A stretch of 64,000 nt of DNA from Phreatobacter sp. (GTDB lineage: Bacteria; Pseudomonadota; Alphaproteobacteria; Rhizobiales; Phreatobacteraceae), in the NCBI RefSeq assembly GCF_027532945.1, contig NZ_JAPZTZ010000012.1, positions 1-64,000 of the forward strand, read 5' to 3'. Numbering within the stretch: position 1 is the first letter of the stretch; each line of letters begins with the position of its first letter. Position numbers and translations under genes: made by a program. Below are positions 54,519 to 64,000 of the stretch, piece by piece. Under the pieces are notes generated by a model. The model made no database searches. It was given only the letters and a program-made list of their open reading frames with translations, and was not told the DNA's origin.

Positions 54519-55895
54519 TCAGCCCTTCCCCTGTTCCTTCGCCTTCCGGGCCGCGCGGCGCTCCTTGTTCAGGCGAATGCGCTCGGCCCCCCGCCCCGGC
54601 AGGCCCGCCTGTTTCGCGCGGCCGAAGACCAGCGCGCCGTCCTTGGCATCGAGCGTGATGGTGGAGCCCGCGGCGATCAGCACCTCGTCGCCGATGGTCA
54701 GCGGCGCGACCAGCGTCGAATTCGATCCCACGAAGACATCCCGGCCAATCACCGTCGGATGCTTGTCGGCGCCATCGAAATTGCAGGTGATGGTGCCGGC
54801 GCCGATATTGGTGCCCTCGCCGATGGTCGCATCGCCGAGATAGGCGAGATGGTTCGCCTCGGCCTTGGCGGCGATCGAGGTACGGTTCACCTCGACGAAA
54901 TTGCCGATATGGACCTTCTCGCCGATGCGGCTCTTCGGCCGGATGCGCGCGAAGGGGCCGATGATCGCGCCGGCAGCGACCGTGCAGCCGGCCAGATGCG
55001 AATAGGCGCGGATCGTCACGTCATCGGCGATGGTGACGCCGGGCCCGAAGACCACATGCGGCTCCAGCGACACGTCCCGGCCGAGCACGGTGTCATAGGC
55101 GAGGAAGACGGTCTCGGGTGCGGCCATCGTCACGCCGCCGCGCATCGCCGCGACGCGCAGGCGGCCTTGCGCGATGGCCTCGACCTCGGCGAGCTGGACG
55201 CGGTCATTGACCCCCCTCACCTCCTCCTCCGGCGCCAGCACGATGGCGGTGGCGAGGCCGGCGGCACGGGCGAGCGCCACGGCGTCGGTGAGGTAGTACT
55301 CGCCCTTGGCATTGGCATTGCCGATGCGCTCCAGCAAAGCCAGAGCCCCATCGCCGCGGAGCGCCATGAGCCCGCCATTGCAGAGCGTGATGGCGCGCTC
55401 TGCCTCGCTCGCATCCTTCTCCTCGACGATGGACGCGAGCGTGCCGCCCTCCATGACGAGCCGGCCATAGCCGAAGGGATCGGCAGCCTCGAAGCCGAGG
55501 ACCGCCACCGCCGCACCATCCCGAAGCGCAGCGCGCAGCCGCGCGAAGGTCTCAGGCGTCACCAGCGGCGTGTCGCCAAACGCGACGATCACGTCGTCGA
55601 AGCCGCGGGCGATGACCTCGCAGGCGTGAAGCACGGCATGGGCGGTGCCGAGCCGGTCGCGCTGGACATGGATGGTCGCATCCGGCACCTGCCGACGCAC
55701 TTCGGCGGCGACATCCTCGCGGTCGGGGCCGACGATGACGGCAGCAGCCGTGCCGCCTGCGGCCGCCACCGCACGCAGCACGTGGCCGACCATCGACAGG
55801 CCGGCGACCTCGTGCAGGACCTTCGGCTTGGCCGACTTCATCCGGGTGCCCTCGCCGGCGGCAAGGACGATGGAGAGGCAGGTGCGTTCGGTCAT
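54519..55895 (-). CDS. glmU: Bifunctional UDP-GlcNAc pyrophosphorylase / GlcN-1-P acetyltransferase
   Basis: VLAAGEGTRMKSAKPKVLHEVAG, left-handed beta-helix hexapeptides, GTITCNFDGADKHPTVIG. Confidence 0.97.
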   Translation of the reverse strand: MTERTCLSIVLAAGEGTRMKSAKPKVLHEVAGLSMVGHVLRAVAAAGGTAAAVIVGPDREDVAAEVRRQVPDATIHVQRDRLGTAHAVLHACEVIARGFDDVIVAFGDTPLVTPETFARLRAALRDGAAVAVLGFEAADPFGYGRLVMEGGTLASIVEEKDASEAERAITLCNGGLMALRGDGALALLERIGNANAKGEYYLTDAVALARAAGLATAIVLAPEEEVRGVNDRVQLAEVEAIAQGRLRVAAMRGGVTMAAPETVFLAYDTVLGRDVSLEPHVVFGPGVTIADDVTIRAYSHLAGCTVAAGAIIGPFARIRPKSRIGEKVHIGNFVEVNRTSIAAKAEANHLAYLGDATIGEGTNIGAGTITCNFDGADKHPTVIGRDVFVGSNSTLVAPLTIGDEVLIAAGSTITLDAKDGALVFGRAKQAGLPGRGAERIRLNKERRAARKAKEQGKG

Positions 55896-55951
55896 GGGGC
55901 GGATCCGATTCGGCGGGGCGGCGACAGTCTAGCCGATGCCGGCGGCGGGCC

Positions 55952-56797
55952 TCAGCCGAGGCCCTTGGCCAGCCGGTCGAAGGCGACGAGGGTCTTCAGC
56001 AGTCCCTCCATCTGCTTCAGCGGCACCATGTTGGGGCCATCCGAGGGCGCCTTGTCGGGATCGGGATGGGTCTCGATGAAGACGCCGGCGACGCCGACCG
56101 CCACCGCCGCCCGCGCCAGCACCGGCACATATTCGCGCTGGCCACCCGACGATGAGCCCTTGCCGCCCGGCTGCTGCACCGAATGGGTGGCATCGAAGAT
56201 CACCGGCGCGCCCGTGGTCTCGGCCATGATCGGCAGAGCCCGCATGTCGGAGACGAGCGTGTTGTAGCCGAAGGAGACGCCGCGCTCGGTGACCATGACG
56301 CCGGGATTGCCGGCCTCGCGGATCTTGGCGGCGACATTGGCCATGTCCCAGGGTGCGAGGAACTGGCCCTTCTTGACGTTGACGGCACGGCCGGTCTTGG
56401 CCGCCGCGACCAGGAGGTCGGTCTGCCGGCAGAGGAAGGCCGGGATCTGCAGCACGTCGATGACCTCGGCGACCGCCGCGCAATGCTCGATCTCGTGGAC
56501 ATCGGTGATGACAGGAAGGCCGAGCTTCTCCTTCACCTCGGCGAAGACGGGCATTGCCGCCTTGAGGCCGATGCCGCGCGAGGACTTGCCGGAGGTGCGG
56601 TTCGCCTTGTCGAAGGAGGACTTGTAGACGAGGCCGATGCCGACCCGCTGGGTGATCTCCTTCAGCGCGGAAGCGACCTCGAGCGCGTGGTCGCGGCTTT
56701 CCATGGCGCAGGGGCCGGCGATCAGCGACAGCGGCAGGCGGTTGCCGAAACGCACGCCGCCGACCTCGACGGTCGCCTGTTCGAGAGCTGCCATCAC
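55952..56797 (-). CDS. kdsA: 3-deoxy-8-phosphooctulonate synthase
   Basis: [63 protein letters not shown]. Confidence 0.96.
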   Translation of the reverse strand: MMAALEQATVEVGGVRFGNRLPLSLIAGPCAMESRDHALEVASALKEITQRVGIGLVYKSSFDKANRTSGKSSRGIGLKAAMPVFAEVKEKLGLPVITDVHEIEHCAAVAEVIDVLQIPAFLCRQTDLLVAAAKTGRAVNVKKGQFLAPWDMANVAAKIREAGNPGVMVTERGVSFGYNTLVSDMRALPIMAETTGAPVIFDATHSVQQPGGKGSSSGGQREYVPVLARAAVAVGVAGVFIETHPDPDKAPSDGPNMVPLKQMEGLLKTLVAFDRLAKGLG

Positions 56798-56878
56798 GGG
56801 CCTGATCCTTCGCTGAGCCGCCGGGGCGGCCGGGCCGCGGTTCTCGCAGACGCCGGGCCTGCGATCAACCCAGCGGCC

Positions 56879-58039
56879 TCAGCCGATAATGGCGTGGGGC
56901 ACGAAGGCCGAGCGATTGCCGGTCACGAGGCCCTTGTCCTCGCGGATGCCGATGCCGGCCGGCTCGGTGTCGACGATCCATGAGCCGATGACGGGGCGCA
57001 TCCCGTCGAAGACCGCGTCCGGAGCGAGCGCCTGCACGACGCGCGGAAGGTCGTCATAGGGCCCCTCAGGGGCGGCGACCGTGATGCCGCCGCGGCGGAT
57101 CTCTACATTCGCGCCCTCGCGGGAGAGGATCGGCTTGGCGACATGGTCCCGCCCAAGGCGCGAGGCATCGGGGTCATCCTCGAAATAGGCTTCGAGCAGG
57201 TTCGGATGGCCGGGCGCGAGCTTCCATAGTTCGGGCAGGATGGCCTTGGTCGAGAGCAGCATCTTCCAGGGCGGCTCGACCCACAGGGTCGTGGCCTGCG
57301 GAAGGCTGGCGCCGAACTGCTCGCGGATGAGCCATTCCCAGGGATAGAGCTTGAAGATCGCGTGGATCGTCCGTTCCTGCTCGTCGACATAGCGGCCGGC
57401 GCCGTCGAGGCCGATATCGGCGATGTCGATGAGCTGGACCTGCTGGCCGGCCTCCGCCGCGCATTCCGCAAGATATTCGACGGTCTTGCGGTCCTCGGTG
57501 TCGCTGGAGACGGTGGTCATGTGCAGCGTGCCCATGCGCTTCATGGCGCGGAACCGGGCGATGATCTTGTCGTGCAGGCTGTTGAACTGGTCGGCATCGG
57601 CGGGCAGCGCGCCGGCCTTGATGCGATCCTCCAGCCATAGCCACTGGAACACCGCCGCCTCATAGAGCGCGGTCGGCGTATCGGCGTTGAACTCCAGCAG
57701 CTTGGCCGGCCCCGCCCCGCCATAGATGAAGTCGAAGCGGCCATAGAGGCTCGGATCGCTACGCGCCCAACTGTCGGCAATCCACTGCCAGTGGGTCGAG
57801 GGGATGCCGAGGCGCTTGAGATAGGCCTCATCGCGCACCGCGCGCCCGACCAGCTCGCCGCAGAGCGCCACGACCTCCGATGTCGCCTCCTCGATGTCGT
57901 TCTCGATCTCGGCGAGGGTGAAGTGATAGGCGGCGCGCTCGTCCCAGTAGCGCTCGCCGTCGGGATGGGCGTAGTCGAAACCATAGTCGGTGGCGAGCTC
58001 GCGCCAGTGCGGGCGCTCCGGCATGGCGACGCGGCGCAT
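56879..58039 (-). CDS. Glutathionylspermidine synthase-like ATP-grasp protein (YgiC/YjfC family)
   Basis: LLEFNADTPTALYEAAVFQWLWLED, AKPILSREGANVEI, IGSWIVDTEPAGIGIREDKGLVTGNRSAFVPHAI; synthetase domain only. Confidence 0.92.
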   Translation of the reverse strand: MRRVAMPERPHWRELATDYGFDYAHPDGERYWDERAAYHFTLAEIENDIEEATSEVVALCGELVGRAVRDEAYLKRLGIPSTHWQWIADSWARSDPSLYGRFDFIYGGAGPAKLLEFNADTPTALYEAAVFQWLWLEDRIKAGALPADADQFNSLHDKIIARFRAMKRMGTLHMTTVSSDTEDRKTVEYLAECAAEAGQQVQLIDIADIGLDGAGRYVDEQERTIHAIFKLYPWEWLIREQFGASLPQATTLWVEPPWKMLLSTKAILPELWKLAPGHPNLLEAYFEDDPDASRLGRDHVAKPILSREGANVEIRRGGITVAAPEGPYDDLPRVVQALAPDAVFDGMRPVIGSWIVDTEPAGIGIREDKGLVTGNRSAFVPHAIIG

Positions 58040-58040
58040 C

Positions 58041-58535
58041 TCAGCTGCCCCCGCTCGAGAAGCTGCTCGCCGTCGTGCCGAAGCCGCCGCGCGACACCGA
58101 AGTCTGGCTGGCCGCCGATCCAGACGAGGTCGAGGACGACCCGCCGCCCCAGTAGAAGCCGGAGCGCGAGGATGAGGAGGATGAGGACCGCGCCGGGCAG
58201 GTATTGGGCTGGAACGGCAGGCCGCCCACGATCTGGTAGCCGCCGCCGGTCATCTCGCGCAGCGGCTGGGCGCGCCAGGTGCCGTTGTCGCCGATCCGGC
58301 TGAGGCCGACCGCGCCAGCGCCGCCGGCAAAGGCCGCTGCGCAATTGGCCCCGGGTGCCAGGGCCTGGCACTGGATCAGGCTCGTCGCCACGTGCTGCGT
58401 CGTGCAGGGCCGGTTGGCGAGGCCGAACCCGTTCGTGGCGGCGAAAGTGCCGGTGCCGAGCAGCGCCATGGTGCCGATGCCGACCGGGGTCAACAGCATC
58501 GAGCGCTTGCGGGTTGGGGTGTCGTCCTCGCTCAT
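58041..58535 (-). CDS. DUF1190/YgiB-like protein with Ser/Gly-rich tail
   Basis: C-terminal VSRGGFGTTASSFSSGGS resembles YgiB RGGFG region; 1-nt gap to ATP-grasp gene. Confidence 0.7.
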   Translation of the reverse strand: MSEDDTPTRKRSMLLTPVGIGTMALLGTGTFAATNGFGLANRPCTTQHVATSLIQCQALAPGANCAAAFAGGAGAVGLSRIGDNGTWRAQPLREMTGGGYQIVGGLPFQPNTCPARSSSSSSSRSGFYWGGGSSSTSSGSAASQTSVSRGGFGTTASSFSSGGS

Positions 58536-58544
58536 GGCGCGCTC

Positions 58545-58952
58545 TCAGGTCGACATGGCCGCCGCCGCGATCTGGCCAGCGGCGATGCTGAGCGCGGCGA
58601 AGAGGATCGCAGGTCCCACTTCGCCGTTGCTGATGCGGTGGTTGAGGTTGGGGAAGACCAGCTTGATGAGCAGGTAGACGGCGATCTGGATGACCAGCGA
58701 GACCATCGCCCAGAGCGCATTGTCGACGATGGACAGCGAATGCTCGACCGAGCTTGCCAGCGGCTGGGCGAAACCGAGGATGCTGCCGCCGAGCGCGATG
58801 GCGGCGGCGACATTGCCGGCGCGAATGAGCTTCAACTCGTCATGGCGTGTCACCGCCGTGTAGATGGCGATGTAGGCGACCAGATAGCCGATCGCGAGGA
58901 TGAAATGCGCGATGAAGGCAGGAAAGCCAGAGAGATAATCCGCGATTCTCAT
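58545..58952 (-). CDS. DUF350 (YjfL-like) membrane protein
   Basis: Four TM segments; AGNVAAAIALGGSILGFAQPLASSVEHS. Confidence 0.9.
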   Translation of the reverse strand: MRIADYLSGFPAFIAHFILAIGYLVAYIAIYTAVTRHDELKLIRAGNVAAAIALGGSILGFAQPLASSVEHSLSIVDNALWAMVSLVIQIAVYLLIKLVFPNLNHRISNGEVGPAILFAALSIAAGQIAAAAMST

Positions 58953-58985
58953 GCGACCCTCATCCCCCTCGCCTTTCGCCCGGCT

Positions 58986-60970
<1,985 letters not shown>

Positions 60971-61029
60971 TTAAGGCGCGCCGGGCGATTCGGGTAGCGA
61001 AGTCCGCGGCGCCCGGACCCTATCCCCAC

Positions 61030-61059
61030 AAAAAGACGAGGGCCGGTCGCCCGGCCCTC
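61030..61059 (-). terminator. Intrinsic terminator downstream of secG
   Basis: RNA sense GAGGGCCGG-GCGA-CCGGCCCTC followed by GTCTTTTT. Confidence 0.7.
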
Positions 61060-61146
61060 TTGGTCTGCCCGTGAATGGAGGGGTCCCGCCGCCTTGGCAA
61101 GGACCCGATCCCCGGACGAAGCGATCGTCCCCGGTTTTTTGCCGCC

Positions 61147-61569
61147 TCAGGGACGCGACGCGGGAGCTGCCGGCGCACCGGGCGCCTGCGGCGGCTGCGA
61201 CAGGCCACGAAGGCCCTCGAGCATGCCGGTGCCGCCCTGGCCGCCGGACTGCGGCACCGAGGGGGCCGCAGGCGAGGCCGGGACTGCGGGCGTCGCCGGA
61301 GCGGCAGGCGCCGAGGTCGCCGGACGATCAAGCAGCGAGCGGGGCCCACGCGCCTGGGTGGCGAGCAGGGCCAGCACGATGGAGGTGAAGAAGAAGGCCG
61401 CGGCAAGGATGGCGGTGGCGCGGGTCAGCACGTTGGCCGTGCCGCGCGACGACATGAAGTTGCCGCCGCTGCCCATCCCGAGGCCGCCGCCCTCCGACCG
61501 CTGGAGCAGCACCACGACGATCAGCGCAAGCACGATCATCAGATGAATGACGAGGATGACGGACTGCAT
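61147..61569 (-). CDS. secG: Preprotein translocase subunit SecG
   Basis: VVLLQRSEGGGLGMGSGGNFMSSRGTANVLTRATAILAAAFF; Ala/Pro-rich tail; near pyrG and tpiA. Confidence 0.95.
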   Translation of the reverse strand: MQSVILVIHLMIVLALIVVVLLQRSEGGGLGMGSGGNFMSSRGTANVLTRATAILAAAFFFTSIVLALLATQARGPRSLLDRPATSAPAAPATPAVPASPAAPSVPQSGGQGGTGMLEGLRGLSQPPQAPGAPAAPASRP

Positions 61570-61674
61570 GGCCGCGGAACGGTCCCTGGCTCGAAAGAAT
61601 GGGGGTCTCTACACGATCGCACGGGGCTTGCCTACCCCGCGCCCCGCCGCAGCATATGGGGGTGCGACGGCGCG

Positions 61675-63093
61675 TCAGCCAGCCTCGTCGTCATCGGGCT
61701 GTGCGCCGCTGCCGGTGACGCCGGGCCCGAGCTGCCAGAAGATCGTCGCCGACAGGCAGGTGATGAGGCCGATGGTCACGAAGGTGGCGCGGAAGGCGGT
61801 GAGTGCGCCGGCGGGAACGATCGGCCCGAAATGCGACGTATAGGCCCCGAGCAGGGCACCGGCCACCGTCACGCCGAGGCTCATGGAGAGCATCTGCACC
61901 ATCGAGAACAGGCTGTTGCCGCTCCCCGCCCCTGCCCGGTCGAGATCGCGCAGGGTCACGGTGTTCATGGCGGTGAACTGGAAGGAATTCACGGCGCCGT
62001 AGCAGCCGAGCAGCACCAGCATGGCCGGCAGCGGCAGGCTCGGTGTCGCCGCGAACGAAGCCTGCAGCGCCCCGAGGACAAGGGTGTTGATGACGAGGAA
62101 GCGACGGTAGCCGTAGCGGGTGATGAGACGCGTCACCGCGCGCTTCGCCGTCATCGCCATGGCCGCGACCGGCAACATCATCATGCCGGCTTCGACGGGC
62201 GTGTGGCCAAGGCCAACCTGCAGCAGCAGCGGAATGAGGAAGGGCATGGCGCCCGAACCGATGCGGGCGAAAAGATTGCCGAGAAGCCCGACCGTGTAGG
62301 TGTGGACCTGGAACAGCGACAGCGGAAAGAGCGGGTCGGGGTGGCGGCGGGCATGGAGGCCGTAGCCGGTGATGAGCGCGAAGGCGACGAGCAGCAGGAC
62401 GAGCACGGTCGCCCGCTCGAAGCCGAGATCGGTCACCCCGTCGAGCGAGAAGGACAGCGCCACCATGCCGATCGACAGCATGAGATAGCCGACCATGTCG
62501 AAGCGGCCAATCGCGGGGTTCCGGCTGTCGGGCAGGAACAGAACGGTCGCGATGACGCCGGCAATGCCGACCGGCAGGTTGATGAGGAAGATCCAGTGCC
62601 AGGACGCGGTTTGCACGAGCCAGCCGCCGAGCGTCGGGCCGATCAGCGGTCCGATCAGGCCGGGAATGGCGACGAAGCTCATGGCGGGCAGAAACTGGTC
62701 CCGCGACACGCTCTTCAGCACCACGAGCCGACCGACGGGCAGCAGCATGGCGCCCCCTGCCCCCTGCAGGATGCGCGACAGGACGAGCTGCGTCAGGGTG
62801 GTCGAGGCGGCGCAGGCGACCGAACCGGCGGTGAACAGGACGATGGCCGCGAGGAACACCTGCCGGGTGCCGAAGCGGTCGGCGAGCCATCCCGAGGCCG
62901 GGATCAGCATGGCCATGGTGAGCGAATAGGCGATCACCACGGAATGCATGCTCAAGGGGCTTTCGCCCAGCGCCTTCGCCATGGACGGCAGCGCCGTGTT
63001 GACGATGGTCGAGTCGAGCGTCTGCATGAAGAAGCCGACGGCGACGATCCAGAGCAGGATCCTGAACCGCCGATCGCCGCCGGCCTCACTCAT
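61675..63093 (-). CDS. MFS transporter, DHA2 (14-TMS drug/H+ antiporter) family
   Basis: FFMQTLDSTIVNTALPSMA, GWLADRFGTRQVFL, GLIGPLIGPTLGGWLV. Confidence 0.93.
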   Translation of the reverse strand: MSEAGGDRRFRILLWIVAVGFFMQTLDSTIVNTALPSMAKALGESPLSMHSVVIAYSLTMAMLIPASGWLADRFGTRQVFLAAIVLFTAGSVACAASTTLTQLVLSRILQGAGGAMLLPVGRLVVLKSVSRDQFLPAMSFVAIPGLIGPLIGPTLGGWLVQTASWHWIFLINLPVGIAGVIATVLFLPDSRNPAIGRFDMVGYLMLSIGMVALSFSLDGVTDLGFERATVLVLLLVAFALITGYGLHARRHPDPLFPLSLFQVHTYTVGLLGNLFARIGSGAMPFLIPLLLQVGLGHTPVEAGMMMLPVAAMAMTAKRAVTRLITRYGYRRFLVINTLVLGALQASFAATPSLPLPAMLVLLGCYGAVNSFQFTAMNTVTLRDLDRAGAGSGNSLFSMVQMLSMSLGVTVAGALLGAYTSHFGPIVPAGALTAFRATFVTIGLITCLSATIFWQLGPGVTGSGAQPDDDEAG

Positions 63094-63103
63094 GCGAAAG
63101 CCC

Positions 63104-63856
63104 TCACCTATAGGCCGCGGCGATGGCGAGGAAGTCCGCCGCCTTCAGGCTCGCACCGCCGACGAGAGCACCGTCGACATTCGGCACACTCATCAGCTCC
63201 TTGGCGTTGGAGGGCTTCACCGAGCCGCCATAGAGGATGCGGATGCCGGCGGCCTGCTTGCCATGGCGCGCGACCAGCTTCTTGCGGATGAGGGCATGGA
63301 CCTCGGCAACGTCGGCGGTGGTTGGCGTCAGGCCGGTGCCGATGGCCCAGACCGGCTCATAGGCGACGACCACGGTGTCGGGCGTCGCGCCCTCAGGGAT
63401 CGAACGGGCAACCTGCCGGCCGACCACGGCGAGGGTCTTCCCGGCCTCGCGCTCGGCCTGCGTCTCGCCGACGCAGATGATCGCGAGGAGCCCGGCGCGA
63501 TGGGCGGCAGCCGCCTTCTCGGCGACGAGGGCGTCGGTCTCGCGGAAATATTGCCGGCGCTCGGAATGGCCGAGGATGACCGCCGTCGCCCCCGCATCGG
63601 CGAGCATCTCGGCCGAGATCTCGCCGGTATAGGCCCCGGAGGTCGCGGTGTGGCAGTCCTGACCGCCGATGGCGATGCGGCTGCCGAGCGTCGCCGCAGC
63701 GGCGGTGAAGAGCAGTTGCGCCGGCGGGCAGATCATCAACTCGACCTTCGCCTTGAGGGTGGCGTCATAGGCCTCCCCCATCGCCACCAGCTCCTTCAGG
63801 AAGGCGCGGGTGCCGTTCATCTTCCAGTTGCCGGCGACGAGCGGGCGCAGGGCCAT
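63104..63856 (-). CDS. tpiA: Triosephosphate isomerase
   Basis: [54 protein letters not shown]. Confidence 0.97.
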   Translation of the reverse strand: MALRPLVAGNWKMNGTRAFLKELVAMGEAYDATLKAKVELMICPPAQLLFTAAAATLGSRIAIGGQDCHTATSGAYTGEISAEMLADAGATAVILGHSERRQYFRETDALVAEKAAAAHRAGLLAIICVGETQAEREAGKTLAVVGRQVARSIPEGATPDTVVVAYEPVWAIGTGLTPTTADVAEVHALIRKKLVARHGKQAAGIRILYGGSVKPSNAKELMSVPNVDGALVGGASLKAADFLAIAAAYR

Positions 63857-64000
63857 GGAAATCTCCTTGTATGAGGCCAAGATGGGTCGGTGCGCCCCCT
63901 AGCAGAAGCGCCGCGCGCGTGCCACCAGCCATGCTTGCCGGGCAGGAGCACCATCACTATGCTCCGCCGACTTTTTCGCCCCCTCCGGCCCTCGTGGCCG

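Noticed and set aside
52147-54843. 898-aa plus-strand ORF opposite glmS
   Set aside because: Antisense shadow of glmS in GC-rich DNA; Arg/His/Asp/Gly-biased composition and no recognisable domain.
61114-61140. Plus-strand hairpin GGACGA-agcga-TCGTCC followed by ccgg and TTTTTT
   Set aside because: No plus-strand gene upstream, 4-nt GC spacer before the T-run; probably chance beside the secG 3' end.
61075-63291. 738-aa plus-strand ORF opposite secG and MFS
   Set aside because: Shadow ORF with low-complexity Gly/Arg/His/Asp composition.

Overview
GC-rich alphaproteobacterial (Hyphomicrobiales-like) chromosomal window, mostly housekeeping genes with a few accessory insertions. Order: left edge of an integrated element (tRNA-Glu plus a C-terminally broken integrase); recJ-glpX-hom; a divergent sulfide/persulfide module (TauE, rhodanese, BigR/SqrR-like ArsR, persulfide-dioxygenase-like MBL); dapB and an aminotransferase; a PHA synthase with a 232-aa Lys/Ala/Pro-rich N-terminal extension; argC; a PduO-type cobalamin adenosyltransferase, HIG1-like and TspO; parE; a DEAD-box helicase; a GGDEF protein; a full suf operon with a perfect Irr-box in its promoter; pyrB-pyrC-plsY-dprA-topA-rnr; a hybrid histidine kinase divergent from an HD-GYP regulator; glmS-glmU-kdsA; a YgiC/DUF1190/DUF350 cassette; pyrG-secG-MFS-tpiA. 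The most notable finding is a putative ribosome-mediated arginine attenuator upstream of argC: TTGACA-N17-CATTTA promoter, a predicted leaderless 16-aa peptide MFSTAISRRRRILIPR, mutually exclusive 1:2 / 2:3 / 3:4 pairings and an intrinsic terminator. Other leads are the histone-H1-like extension of PhaC, the YgiC/DUF350/split-DUF1190 cassette inside the pyrG-kdsA region, and several intergenic palindromes and RNA hairpins. All calls come from reading the sequence and the supplied ORFs; no searches or folding programs were run.
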